DNA of 64,000 bases from positions 682,001 to 746,000 of the forward strand of contig NZ_CP051006.1 of NCBI RefSeq assembly GCF_014673495.1, read 5' to 3'. The notes below the pieces were generated by a model. The model was not told the DNA's origin, searched no databases, and saw nothing but the letters and a program-made list of their open reading frames with translations. Origin of the DNA: Streptomyces griseofuscus (GTDB taxonomy: Bacteria; Actinomycetota; Actinomycetes; Streptomycetales; Streptomycetaceae). Both the position numbers and the translations under genes were made by a program. Positions 1 through 8,071 of the stretch are shown piece after piece (the first letter of the stretch is position 1; each line of letters starts with the position of its first letter).

Positions 1-200
1 GGTGCTCGGTGCCCAGCTTCACGCAGGCCTCGCGGATGGCGAGGATCTCCGCGTGCGCGGTGGGGTCGTTGGTCTGGGCGACCCGGTTGGGGCTCTCGGC
101 GAGGATCTCGCCGTCCTTGACGATGACGGTCGCGAACGGGCGGCCGCCCTCGGCGACATTGTGGCGGGCGAGGTCGATGGTGCGCCGGACGAAGTCCATG
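1..200 (-). CDS. Nucleoside deaminase (tRNA adenosine/guanine/cytosine deaminase fold), N-terminal part only
   Basis: Only the first 66 residues lie in the window; the gene runs off the left edge. The ATG at 200 follows AGGAGGACAGC, a good ribosome site. The peptide reads MDFVRRTIDLARHN at the start and carries TAHAEI at residues 47-52, the His-x-Glu zinc/proton-shuttle motif of the cytidine/deoxycytidylate deaminase superfamily. The PCxxC half of the site would lie beyond the edge. N-terminal length and spacing fit the short guanine deaminase/TadA-like enzymes. Exact substrate cannot be told from this fragment. It lies 30 bp downstream of cynS on the same strand, so it may be the last gene of the cyanate operon. 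Confidence 0.75.
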
Positions 201-230
201 CTGTCCTCCTGAGGTGGGGGGTGGGGCGGG

Positions 231-701
231 TCAGAAGGGCTTGGTCGGCAGGTACTTGCCGTCCAGGGTGATGACGGCGCGCTCGCCGCCCTCGGGGTCG
301 GCGACCTTCTTGACGTCGAGCCTGAAGTTGATCGCGGAGATGATGCCGTCGCCGAACTCCTCGTGGACCAGGGCCTTGAGGGTGGTGCCGTAGACCTGGA
401 GCATCTCGTAGAAGCGGTAGATCGTCGGGTCGGTGGGGATCGCGCCGGGGATCGAGCCGCGGGTGGGGACGGTGGTCAGCAGCAGCGCGGCGTCCGCGTC
501 GAGGCCGAGCAGGTCGGCGACGGCCTTGGCGGCGTCCTCGGGCAGGGCGTGCTGGCCGAGGACGGCGGCGGTGGTGAAGGCGACCGACAGGCCGGAGGCG
601 TCGGCGATCTGCTGCCAGGAGAGGTCCTTGCGCGTCTTGGCCTCGACGGCGGCGGCGGCCAGGAGCTGACGGGCGGTGGGGTCGAACTGGGCGTGGATCA
701 T
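231..701 (-). CDS. cynS: Cyanate hydratase (cyanase)
   Basis: Cyanase converts cyanate plus bicarbonate to ammonia and CO2 via carbamate. The 156-residue product matches the usual length. Its N-terminal half is a helical DNA-binding-like fold (about residues 10-80), and the C-terminal part holds the signature [11 protein letters not shown] around residues 93-103, containing the catalytic Arg and Glu, followed by the active-site Ser in GIISAINF. The start at 701 is the first Met of the conserved domain. The gene follows cynT on the same strand after a 74-bp gap, so carbonic anhydrase probably supplies the bicarbonate co-substrate. Regulation by the divergent CynR is expected. Confidence 0.95.
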   Translation of the reverse strand: MIHAQFDPTARQLLAAAAVEAKTRKDLSWQQIADASGLSVAFTTAAVLGQHALPEDAAKAVADLLGLDADAALLLTTVPTRGSIPGAIPTDPTIYRFYEMLQVYGTTLKALVHEEFGDGIISAINFRLDVKKVADPEGGERAVITLDGKYLPTKPF

Positions 702-775
702 GGGTGGTCGTTCCTCACTGTGTGGATGGGGTGGGTACCGGAGCGCCCGGGCGGGGCCGGTCCGGGGGTCGGTCG

Positions 776-1360
776 TCAGGCCGCGAGCGGGGCGGGGGCC
801 GTGAGGTCCTCGACGCGGCCGGTGGCGATGTCGAAGACCCAGCCGCGCACCGTGACCTGCCGCCGCGCCAGGGCGCGGGCGACGGAGGGGTGGGTGGCCA
901 GGTTCGCCAGCTGGGCCAGCACGTTCTGCCGTACCAGCGCGGGCACGTCCGCGGTGCCCGGGGTGCGGGCCACCGAAGCGTCGGCGAGCCGCAGCCAGTC
1001 GGCGACCGCGGGGGCGCCGCTGAGGTCGTGACCGTGGGCCAGCGCGGTCATCGCGCCGCACGCGGAGTGCCCGCAGACGACGATGTCCCGCACGCCGAGC
1101 ATGCCGACGGCGTACTCGATGCTCGCCGCGACCCCGTCGGCGCCCGTGGTGCGGGCGGGGACGAGATTGCCTGCGGTGCGGATGACGAACAGCTCGCCGG
1201 GCTCACAGGCGGTGATCAGCTCGGGCACGACGCGGGCGTCGGAGCAGCCGATGAAGAGCGTGTGCGGCGTGTGCTGCGCGGCCAGCCGGCTGAACAGCTC
1301 CCGCTTGGCGGGGAAGACGTCCTGCTGGAAGCGCGCGACGCCGTGGGCGAGGTCATGCAT
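776..1360 (-). CDS. cynT: Beta-class carbonic anhydrase
   Basis: Zinc enzyme interconverting CO2 and bicarbonate. The 194-residue protein has the beta-CA zinc motifs CSDARV (Cys, with the Asp-Arg dyad) and HSACGAM (His and Cys). The start at 1360 is chosen because GGGAGTG stands just upstream; an ATG 54 bp further up has no comparable site. It is the first gene of the cyn operon and lies head-to-head with cynR. In known cyn operons it prevents loss of bicarbonate as CO2 during cyanate breakdown; that role here is inferred from position. Confidence 0.92.
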   Translation of the reverse strand: MHDLAHGVARFQQDVFPAKRELFSRLAAQHTPHTLFIGCSDARVVPELITACEPGELFVIRTAGNLVPARTTGADGVAASIEYAVGMLGVRDIVVCGHSACGAMTALAHGHDLSGAPAVADWLRLADASVARTPGTADVPALVRQNVLAQLANLATHPSVARALARRQVTVRGWVFDIATGRVEDLTAPAPLAA

Positions 1361-1427
1361 GGGGTCACTCCCTTTCGTGGCGCCCGGCCCGTGGGGCCCG
1401 GCGAGATCCACCATGCATGACCTCGGG

Positions 1428-1478
1428 CTATAGCGTCCAAGACGTGCTGGACATAGAAGCTATTGATGCCATCTATAG
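1428..1478. promoter_or_regulatory. cynT-cynR intergenic operator candidate
   Basis: The 126-bp gap between the divergent genes holds an inverted repeat GTCCA (1435-1439) / TGGAC (1448-1452) with an 8-bp spacer, flanked by two copies of the self-complementary hexamer CTATAG (1428-1433 and 1473-1478). A LysR regulator normally binds an interrupted dyad in exactly this position. Binding by CynR is inferred, not shown. Confidence 0.5.
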
Positions 1479-1486
1479 TCGTACTC

Positions 1487-2455
1487 ATGGCCCTGGAACT
1501 GCGTCATCTGCGCTATCTGCTCGCCGTGGCCGAGCACGGCAACTTCACCCGTGCCGCCGAGGAGCTGCACATCTCCCAGCCCACGCTGTCCCAGCAGATC
1601 AAGCAGCTCGAACGGACCCTCGGCAGCCAGCTGCTCGACCGCACCGGGCGCACCGTGCGCCTCACCGACGCGGGCGAGGCGTACGCCCATCACGCGCGGG
1701 GCGCGCTGCACCAGCTGGCCGCCGCCGAGCGCGCCGTCCACGATGTGCGGGACCTGACGCGCGGGCGGCTGCGGCTCGCCGTCACACCCACGTTCACGGC
1801 CTATCTCGTCGGCCCGCTCACCGCCGAGCTGCACGGCCGCCACCCCGGCATCACGCTGACCGTGCGGGAGACCACCCAGGACCGGATCGAAACGGGGCTG
1901 CTGGCCGACGAGTTCGACCTCGGCATCGCCTTCCGGGGCACCCATCTGCCGGGCATCACGGCGACCCCCCTGTTCACCGAGACGCTCACCCTGGTCACCG
2001 GTGTCTCCGATAACTCAGCCGCCACCGGCGGCCGTTCGGCCGCGCTGCCGGTACGGGACCTCGCCGACCGTCAACTCGCTCTGCTCAGCGGTGACTTCGC
2101 CACCCGCGGTCATATCGACGGGTATCTGGAGCGGCACGGCGTCAGCCCGCGCATCGCGGTGGAGGCCAACTCCATCCAGGCCCTGACCGAGGTCGTGCAG
2201 CGCACCTCCCTGGCCACCGTGCTGCCGGACGCGATCACCCACGACCATCCCCGGCTCGCCCCCGTACCGCTCGAACCGGCCCTGCCGACCCGCACGGTCA
2301 CCCTCCTCGCCCGCGCCGACGCCTACCGCAGCGCCGCGGCCCTCGCCTTCACCCGCCTCACCCATGAACTGGTGCGCAGCCGCGGATACACGGCCCCCGC
2401 CCGGGACGGGTCAGCCGAGGGCGCGGTCGAGGTTGAAGGCGGCGCTGATCAGTGA
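1487..2455 (+). CDS. cynR: LysR-type regulator of the cyanate operon
   Basis: A 322-residue LysR protein: winged HTH at about residues 1-60 (LRYLLAVAEHGNFTRAAEEL, then SQPTLSQQIKQLE) and an effector-binding domain from about 90 to 295. The ATG at 1487 begins the conserved MALELRHLRYLL; an upstream in-frame start would add 8 residues and cross the operator. Divergent arrangement with cynT-cynS is the classic cyn layout, with cyanate as likely inducer. The last 45 bp overlap the 3' end of the convergent GH15 gene, so the C-terminal tail (after about residue 300) is low-complexity and less certain. Confidence 0.88.
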   Translation: MALELRHLRYLLAVAEHGNFTRAAEELHISQPTLSQQIKQLERTLGSQLLDRTGRTVRLTDAGEAYAHHARGALHQLAAAERAVHDVRDLTRGRLRLAVTPTFTAYLVGPLTAELHGRHPGITLTVRETTQDRIETGLLADEFDLGIAFRGTHLPGITATPLFTETLTLVTGVSDNSAATGGRSAALPVRDLADRQLALLSGDFATRGHIDGYLERHGVSPRIAVEANSIQALTEVVQRTSLATVLPDAITHDHPRLAPVPLEPALPTRTVTLLARADAYRSAAALAFTRLTHELVRSRGYTAPARDGSAEGAVEVEGGADQ

Positions 2456-4255
2456 GAGATGGGTGAACGCCTGGGGGAAGTTGCCCTGTTGCTCGCCGGT
2501 GCGGCCGATCTCCTCGGCGTACAGGCCGAGATGGTTGGCGTAGGTGAGCATCTTCTCGAAGGCGAGGCGGGCCTCGTCCACCCGGCCGGCCCGCACCAGC
2601 GCCTCGACGTACCAGAAGGAGCAGATGGAGAAGGTGCCCTCGTCGCCGCGCAGCCCGTCGGGGCTGACCAGCGGGTCGTAGCGGTAGACCAGGGAGTCGG
2701 AGACGAGTTCCTCGGTGAGGGCGTCCAGGGTGGACAGCCACTTGGGGTCGGTGGGGGCGATGAACTTGGCGAGCGGCATCATCAGCACGGAGGCGTCCAG
2801 CACATCGCCGTCCTCGTGCTGCACGAAGGCGTGCCGCCGCTCCGACCAGCCCCGGTCCATGATCCGCCGGTAGATCGCGTCCCGGGTCTGCCGCCAGCGC
2901 AGCAGCTCGGCGGGCAGCCCGCGCCGGTTGGCGAGCCGGATGGCGCGTTCCACCGCGACCCAGCACATCAGCCGCGAGTACAGGAAGTTCTTGCGGCCGC
3001 CCCGGGTCTCCCACACGCCCTCGTCGGGCTGGTCCCAGTGTTCGCAGACCCACTCGACCAGATGGGTGACGTCGTCCCACTGGGCGCTGGAGATGGGCTG
3101 GGCCCATTTGTCGAACAGGTAGACGGAGTCGATCAGGGCGCCGTAGATGTCCAGCTGGAGCTGGTCGGCGGCGGCGTTGCCGACCCGGACCGGGGCCGAG
3201 CCCTGGTGGCCCTCCAGATGGGGCAGCTCGCGCTCGGGCAGGTCGGTGCGGCCGTCGATGCCGTACATGATCTGGAGCGGGCCGGAGGCGGCGCCGTCGC
3301 CGGGGCTGATGTGGGTGGTGAGGAAGCGCATGAAGGCCTCGGCCTCGCCGCTGAAGCCGAGCCGCAGCAGCGCGTACACGGCGAAGGCCGCGTCGCGCAC
3401 CCAGACGTACCGGTAGTCCCAGTTGCGCTCGCCGCCGAGCTGCTCGGGCAGGCTGGTGGTGGGGGCGGCGACGATGGCTCCGGTGGGGGCGTAGGTGAGC
3501 AGCTTGAGGGTCAGGGCGGAGCGGTGCACCATCTCGCGCCAGCGGCCACGGTAGCGGGACTGCTGGAGCCAGCGCCGCCAGTAGGCGACGGTCGCGTTGA
3601 ACTCGTGCTCGGCCTCGGCGTGGGCGCAGCCGCGCGGGGCGATGGCGCTGCCGGCCTGGTCGAGGGCGAACACCGCCGTCTCGCCCTCGCCGAGCTTGAA
3701 CTCGGCGTACGCGTCGCGGCCGTCGCACTCCATGGCCACGGTCGCGGTGAGCGCGAGCGCCAGGTCCGGCGACTCGAACAGCAGCGTGCCGTCCATGTCG
3801 CGGACGGTGTGCGGGGCGGAGCCGTAGTCGAAGCGGGGGGCGACCAGGGCGCGGAAGGGCACACGGCCGCGTACGCACACCACCCGCCGGATCAGCCGGT
3901 GCCGCGCCGTGTCGCAGGGCTGTCCGGAATCGGCGGTGACCGGCATGAAGTCCTGCACCTCGCCGACGCCCTCCTCGGTGAAGAAGCGGGTGATCAGCAC
4001 ATTGGTGTCGGGGAAGTAGAACTGCTTGGTGCGGGCCGGGACGGCGGCGGCCAGCTCGAAGCAGCCGCCGCGCTCGGCGTCCAGGACGGCCGCGAAGACG
4101 CTGGGCGAGTCGAAGGACGGCGAGCAGTACCAGTCGATGGTGCCGTTGCTGCCGACCAGGGCGACGCTGCGCAGGTCGCCGATCAGGCCGTGCTCGGCGA
4201 TGGGCAGATAGCGGGGGCTCGCGGAGGTGTCCGCGGCGAACGACGTCTGGCTCAT
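2411..4255 (-). CDS. Glycoside hydrolase family 15 protein (glucoamylase/trehalase-like)
   Basis: The 614-residue protein has the two-part build of actinobacterial GH15 enzymes: an N-terminal beta-rich domain (about 1-210, starting YLPIAEHGLIGDLRSVALV) and an (alpha/alpha)6 barrel (about 230-600). Catalytic-region motifs include NWDYRYVWVRDAAF and GDEGTFSICSFWYVEA, the latter carrying a conserved Glu. No signal peptide is seen, so it is cytoplasmic. Related actinobacterial proteins include trehalases and alpha-glucan hydrolases; the substrate is not resolved. A trehalase role would fit the GH65 phosphorylase 15 kb away, but this is inference. The 3' end overlaps cynR by 45 bp, convergently. 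Confidence 0.88.
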   Translation of the reverse strand: MSQTSFAADTSASPRYLPIAEHGLIGDLRSVALVGSNGTIDWYCSPSFDSPSVFAAVLDAERGGCFELAAAVPARTKQFYFPDTNVLITRFFTEEGVGEVQDFMPVTADSGQPCDTARHRLIRRVVCVRGRVPFRALVAPRFDYGSAPHTVRDMDGTLLFESPDLALALTATVAMECDGRDAYAEFKLGEGETAVFALDQAGSAIAPRGCAHAEAEHEFNATVAYWRRWLQQSRYRGRWREMVHRSALTLKLLTYAPTGAIVAAPTTSLPEQLGGERNWDYRYVWVRDAAFAVYALLRLGFSGEAEAFMRFLTTHISPGDGAASGPLQIMYGIDGRTDLPERELPHLEGHQGSAPVRVGNAAADQLQLDIYGALIDSVYLFDKWAQPISSAQWDDVTHLVEWVCEHWDQPDEGVWETRGGRKNFLYSRLMCWVAVERAIRLANRRGLPAELLRWRQTRDAIYRRIMDRGWSERRHAFVQHEDGDVLDASVLMMPLAKFIAPTDPKWLSTLDALTEELVSDSLVYRYDPLVSPDGLRGDEGTFSICSFWYVEALVRAGRVDEARLAFEKMLTYANHLGLYAEEIGRTGEQQGNFPQAFTHLSLISAAFNLDRALG

Positions 4256-4466
4256 CGGCGGCCTCCCGGTGCGGGTGCGCTGACTCGTCCCGCGTTCTCT
4301 CCAGCTTAGGAGCGAGTGAGGCGCGGTGGAGTGGGCAGGCGCTTCTCACCCGTCACCGGCGCGCCCTCCGGATGCAGGGTGCGCCGCGGCGGGCAATGGT
4401 GAGAGTGTGCCCCGTTCGGCGGCACCGGCACGGATGCGGTCATCCGGACCGAGGAGGAGGCAACAC

Positions 4467-4673
4467 ATGTCGACATCCGCAACTGGAGGGTCCCGGTCGC
4501 CCGACGACCACTGCACCCCGGACTCCCTGCTCCACTCGGCTCCCCAGCAGGACGTCACCCCGGAGGATCTGGTGATGGCGGCCGGGCGGGACGTCACCCC
4601 GAAGACACTCGACTGGGCGCGCCGCAAGCTGGAGACGGAGGGTCCGTCGGCGATCGAGAAGCTGCTGCCGTAG
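4467..4673 (+). CDS. Small conserved hypothetical protein
   Basis: A 68-residue acidic/polar protein, not recognised as a named family. The start at 4467 is set by GAGGAGGAGG 7-16 bases upstream. The C-terminal half is likely helical (TPKTLDWARRKLETEG). No signal peptide or membrane segment is visible. A strong stem-loop follows the stop, supporting a real monocistronic gene. Divergent from GH15 across a 211-bp gap in which no clear promoter was recognised. Confidence 0.6.
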   Translation: MSTSATGGSRSPDDHCTPDSLLHSAPQQDVTPEDLVMAAGRDVTPKTLDWARRKLETEGPSAIEKLLP

Positions 4674-4688
4674 GTTTTCCGACCGCGT

Positions 4689-4724
4689 ACCGGCCGAGCG
4701 GCGGGCGATCCAGGCTCGGCCGGT
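4689..4724 (+). terminator. Stem-loop terminator after the small gene at 4467
   Basis: Perfect 11-bp arms ACCGGCCGAGC (4689-4699) and GCTCGGCCGGT (4714-4724) enclose a 14-nt loop, followed by GTTCCC. It has no long U-tract, as is usual for Streptomyces terminators. Confidence 0.6.
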
Positions 4725-4864
4725 GTTCCCGACTGCGTTGCTCCGGGGGCCTGCTCAGGGGATCATCTCCGCGTCGTCAGCCGCGGCTCGTCGGTGGCGT
4801 GTCGCGCGGTTCCCCGCGCCCGCCCCTCGGGTCGGACCACCCGGGGTCGGCCGAATCGTTCCGT

Positions 4865-5326
4865 TCATTCCGGCCGGTCCTGCTCGTCCGGTACGACGTG
4901 CACCGCGGCCTCCTCCGCGCCCGCCGCGCCCCCGTCGATGCCCACGTCCTCGGCGAAGGTGTCCACTCCCGGGTCCCGGGCCGACAGTCGGCCGGCGCGG
5001 GAGTCGCCCGCCTCGGGGTCGAGGGGTTCGCCCTCGCCGCCGGGCAGGTCGCCGATGCCGTCGCCGACCGGTTCGTCCGGTTCGGGGACCTCTTGGCGGA
5101 GCCGCTGGTCCAGGGACTCCCCCGCGTGCTGTTCGGCGGCGGTGGTGCCGTACTTGGTGACGCCGAGGGGCCGTTCGGGCGGCGAGTAGCCCTCGTCCAG
5201 CATGTCGTCGTACGAGCGTTCGCCGACCGCGTCCTCGGGATCCACGGGTGCGGCGTCCGCCTGTTCCTCATTGGTCCCGGTGGGCTGGTAGGCGTCGTCC
5301 CCCAGGGGAGTCTGCGCGTCGCTCAT
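4865..5326 (-). CDS. DUF5709 family protein
   Basis: A 153-residue, very acidic, Gly/Pro/Asp-rich protein with no membrane or signal segment and probably largely disordered. The series SYDDMLDEGYSPPERP and WG/KYGTT-like text followed by ESLDQRLRQEVPEP is typical of the DUF5709 proteins common in Streptomyces. The ATG at 5326 is preceded by AAGGAGGCGACG. Function unknown; the composition resembles actinobacterial stress-induced proteins, which is inference only. Monocistronic by spacing. Confidence 0.75.
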   Translation of the reverse strand: MSDAQTPLGDDAYQPTGTNEEQADAAPVDPEDAVGERSYDDMLDEGYSPPERPLGVTKYGTTAAEQHAGESLDQRLRQEVPEPDEPVGDGIGDLPGGEGEPLDPEAGDSRAGRLSARDPGVDTFAEDVGIDGGAAGAEEAAVHVVPDEQDRPE

Positions 5327-5423
5327 CGTCGCCTCCTTCGGTGTTCGCGCGGCGGTCCCGGTCCGCGTTTCCCGCAGCCGGGACGTCAACCCCGCGAATA
5401 TCGGATCGGCCGGTGCGACCGGG

Positions 5424-6587
5424 TCAGTCGGCGGACTGCTCCGCCAGGCCCGAGGTCCACTTCTCCTCGATGCGGCCCGCCTTCCACACCAGCAGCGCGA
5501 GCGCCCAGGTGACGAAGAACAGGCCGACGATCACGAAACCGACCGTGTTGAGGTCGAGCCCCGCCACCCAGTCCCAGAAGAACCCGTGCAGGTCCATCTT
5601 GTCGGCGAGCAGGCCGAGGAGTTCGACGGACCCGATGATCAGGGCGACGGCGACGGACAGACCGGTGATGGTGAGGTTGTAGTACACCTTGCGGACCGGC
5701 TTGGAGAACGCCCAGCCGTAGGCGAAGTTCATGAACGAGCCGTCGATGGTGTCCAGCAGCGACATCCCGGCCGCGAACAGCACCGGCAGGGTGAGGATCG
5801 CGTACCAGGGCAGTCCGGAGGCGGCGCCGGAACCGGCGAGGACCAGCAGGGCGATCTCGGTCGCGGTGTCGAAGCCGAGCCCGAACAGCAGGCCCAGCGG
5901 GTACATCTGCCAGGGCTTGCTGATCGAGCCGGTGACCCGGCCCAGCAGGCGGTTCATGAAGCCCCGGTTGTTGAGCTGGGTCTCCAGGGCGGCCTCGTCG
6001 TAGTGGCCGGTGCGCATCTTGCGGAAGACCTTCCAGATGCCGGCCAGGATGACGAGGTTGATCGCGGCGATCAGATAGAGGAAGGCGCCGGAGACGGTCG
6101 TACCGATGAGGCCGGTGACCTCGTGCAGATGCGAGTTGTCGTTCTGGACCGGTCCGGCCAGGGACTTCATGCCCAGGGAGAGCAGCAGGGCGAGGCCGAA
6201 GACGATGCTGGAGTGGCCGAGGGAGAACCAGAAGCCGACGGACAGCGGACGCTGCCCCGAGCCCATCAGCTTGCGGGTGGTGTTGTCGATGGCCGCGATG
6301 TGGTCGGCGTCGAAGGCGTGCCGCATGCCCAGGGTGTAGGCGGTCACTCCGATGCCGATACCGAAGGACTCGGTGCCGACGCTGAAGTGCCGGGGCGCGA
6401 TGAAGCCGACCAGGGTGCCCCAGCCGATGACGTGCAGGGCCAGCACGAAGGCGGCCATCGAGCCGAGCCTGACCCACTCCTGGCGCGTCATGGAGCGGCG
6501 GACGCGTTGCCAGGCCGACGGCTTGGCGCCGGCCTGTGCGGGGAGGGACGGAGCGGAACCAGGGGCGGCCGTCATCGGGAGGGTCAT
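5424..6587 (-). CDS. Nickel/cobalt permease, HoxN/NixA (NiCoT) family
   Basis: A polytopic membrane protein of 387 residues with about eight hydrophobic segments. It carries the NiCoT signature RHAFDADHIAAIDN in TM helix II, plus LGHSSIVFGLAL and GFDTATEIALLVL, which line the metal path. It imports Ni2+ and/or Co2+ at low concentration, for urease, Ni-superoxide dismutase or cobalamin; which metal cannot be read from the motif alone. Two starts are possible, 6587 and 6575 (MTAAPGS); AGGA overlaps the first and stands about 12 nt before the second. The cytoplasmic N-terminus before the first helix is long (about 35 residues). Confidence 0.9.
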   Translation of the reverse strand: MTLPMTAAPGSAPSLPAQAGAKPSAWQRVRRSMTRQEWVRLGSMAAFVLALHVIGWGTLVGFIAPRHFSVGTESFGIGIGVTAYTLGMRHAFDADHIAAIDNTTRKLMGSGQRPLSVGFWFSLGHSSIVFGLALLLSLGMKSLAGPVQNDNSHLHEVTGLIGTTVSGAFLYLIAAINLVILAGIWKVFRKMRTGHYDEAALETQLNNRGFMNRLLGRVTGSISKPWQMYPLGLLFGLGFDTATEIALLVLAGSGAASGLPWYAILTLPVLFAAGMSLLDTIDGSFMNFAYGWAFSKPVRKVYYNLTITGLSVAVALIIGSVELLGLLADKMDLHGFFWDWVAGLDLNTVGFVIVGLFFVTWALALLVWKAGRIEEKWTSGLAEQSAD

Positions 6588-6674
6588 TCCTAACGTCGTA
6601 CGGGTACGGCTGCGCACCACAGCCTTGTGCCATCTTCCCGTACTTGCAACTGATGCGCAGTAAAGGCGACGACA

Positions 6675-6718
6675 GGCCTTTCCCATGGTCAGGAAAAGAC
6701 CATGAACAGGAAAAGGCC
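6675..6718. other. Nested inverted repeat between efeB and the NiCoT gene
   Basis: CATGGTC (6684-6690) pairs with GACCATG (6698-6704), and an outer pair GGCCTTT (6675-6681) / AAAAGGCC (6711-6718) encloses it. The element lies between the efeB 3' end and the permease promoter region, so it could be a terminator on the minus strand or a metal-regulator target. Nothing decides between these. Confidence 0.4.
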
Positions 6719-6740
6719 GCTCCCCAGGGGTGGGGAGCGG
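6717..6740 (-). terminator. Stem-loop terminator downstream of efeB
   Basis: Perfect 9-bp arms CCGCTCCCC (6717-6725) and GGGGAGCGG (6732-6740) with a 6-nt loop, 21 bp past the efeB stop on the minus strand, followed in that direction by CCTTTTCC. Confidence 0.6.
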
Positions 6741-6761
6741 CAAAGAGGGGCCGGGGTCCGG

Positions 6762-8033
6762 TCAGGCGGAGAACATGCCCCGGCCCAGCCAGTCCTCGGC
6801 GTCCCGGACGCCCGGCAGGGCGAAGAAGTAGCCGCCGCCGGTCGGGGAGATGTAGTCCACCAGGGGCTCGTCGATCAGCCGGGTCTGCACGGCCTCGAAC
6901 TGGCGCTTGACGTCCTGCTGATAGCAGCAGAAGACGAGGCCCATGTCGAGGTTGCCGACATTGTCCGCGCCCCGGTCGTAGTTGTAGCCGCGGCGCAGGA
7001 TGCGGGAGCTGTCCGACGTCGCGGTGCGCGGGTTGGCGAGCCGGATGTGGGCGTCCATCGGGATCGCGTTGCCGTGCGGGTCCTTGGCGTAGTTGGGGGC
7101 GTCGGTCTCCTTGGCGCCGTCCAGCGGGGCGCCGGTGTCCTTGCGGCGGCCGAACATCTTCTCCTGCTCGGTGAGCGAGACCCGGTCCCAGAACTCGACC
7201 AGCATCCGGATGATCCGGATCACCTGGTAGCTGCCGCCGGTGGCCCAGGCGGGCTCGCCCTGTCCGTCGCCGACCCAGATCAGCTTGTTCGTCTCGCGGG
7301 CGGAGTTGACGTCCGGGTTGGCGATGCCGTCCTTGAAGCCGAGCAGGTTGCGCTGGGCGCCGCTGGGCCGGGGGGCGTTCTGGAAGCCGTCGATGCGCCA
7401 CTTGACCTGCATCGCGCCGCGGGTGTGCCGGGCGATGTCGCGCAGGGCGTGCAGCACGGTGTCCCTGCTCTGCGCGCAGATCTGGAGGGAGAGGTCGCCG
7501 TGGCACTCGGCCGGGTTCAGATTGTCGTTCGGGAAGGTCCGCATGGGGACGAGCCGGGCGGGCCTGGCCTTGGCGAGGCCGTAGCGGTCGTCGAAGAGGG
7601 AGGTGCCGACGCCGAGGGTGAGGGTGAGGCCGTCCGCGGGGACCTCGGGGCCGAGGATGCCGTTGTCGGCGGGCGGCGCGCCGACGCCCAGGTCGGCGGG
7701 GGTTCCCCCGGAGGTGAGGAAGCGGGCCCGCTCGGTGATGGTCTTCAGCAGCTCGGTGAGGCCGCGCCGGTCGTCGGCTATGACGTCGAAGGAGACGAAC
7801 GCGGCGGCGGCCGGCTGCGGGGTGATGATCCCGGCCTGGTGGGCGCCGTGGAAGGGCACCTTCGTACGGCCGTCCGGACCGCTCGGCCGGGCCTGGGCCG
7901 TGCCACCGCTCTCGGCGAGCGCGAAGCCGCCGCCGGCCAGGACCGCTCCGGCGGCACCGGCGCCCAGCGCGCCGCGCACGAAGGAGCGGCGGGCGGGGCC
8001 CACGGGGCAGGACGGCGTGTCGGCGGTGGGCAT
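6762..8033 (-). CDS. efeB: Tat-exported Dyp-type heme peroxidase, EfeB
   Basis: A 423-residue deferrochelatase/peroxidase. A twin-arginine signal ([18 protein letters not shown]) covers about residues 11-45, so it folds with heme in the cytoplasm before export. The Dyp signature [10 protein letters not shown] carries the distal Asp, the proximal heme His is in [10 protein letters not shown], and the distal-side Arg in RRGYNYDRG. In the EfeUOB system it oxidises ferrous iron or handles heme iron at the cell surface for the EfeU permease. The start at 8033 has AAGGGAA six bases upstream; an alternative ATG at 8072 overlaps the efeUO stop as TGATG. It is the second gene of the efe operon. Confidence 0.92.
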   Translation of the reverse strand: MPTADTPSCPVGPARRSFVRGALGAGAAGAVLAGGGFALAESGGTAQARPSGPDGRTKVPFHGAHQAGIITPQPAAAAFVSFDVIADDRRGLTELLKTITERARFLTSGGTPADLGVGAPPADNGILGPEVPADGLTLTLGVGTSLFDDRYGLAKARPARLVPMRTFPNDNLNPAECHGDLSLQICAQSRDTVLHALRDIARHTRGAMQVKWRIDGFQNAPRPSGAQRNLLGFKDGIANPDVNSARETNKLIWVGDGQGEPAWATGGSYQVIRIIRMLVEFWDRVSLTEQEKMFGRRKDTGAPLDGAKETDAPNYAKDPHGNAIPMDAHIRLANPRTATSDSSRILRRGYNYDRGADNVGNLDMGLVFCCYQQDVKRQFEAVQTRLIDEPLVDYISPTGGGYFFALPGVRDAEDWLGRGMFSA

Positions 8034-8071
8034 GGGCGGGTTCCCTTCGGGGTGCGGGTGCGCGGTGGTCA

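Noticed and set aside
6588..6674. Cobalamin riboswitch before the Ni/Co permease
   Set aside because: No B12-box or paired core was seen; only simple inverted repeats are present.
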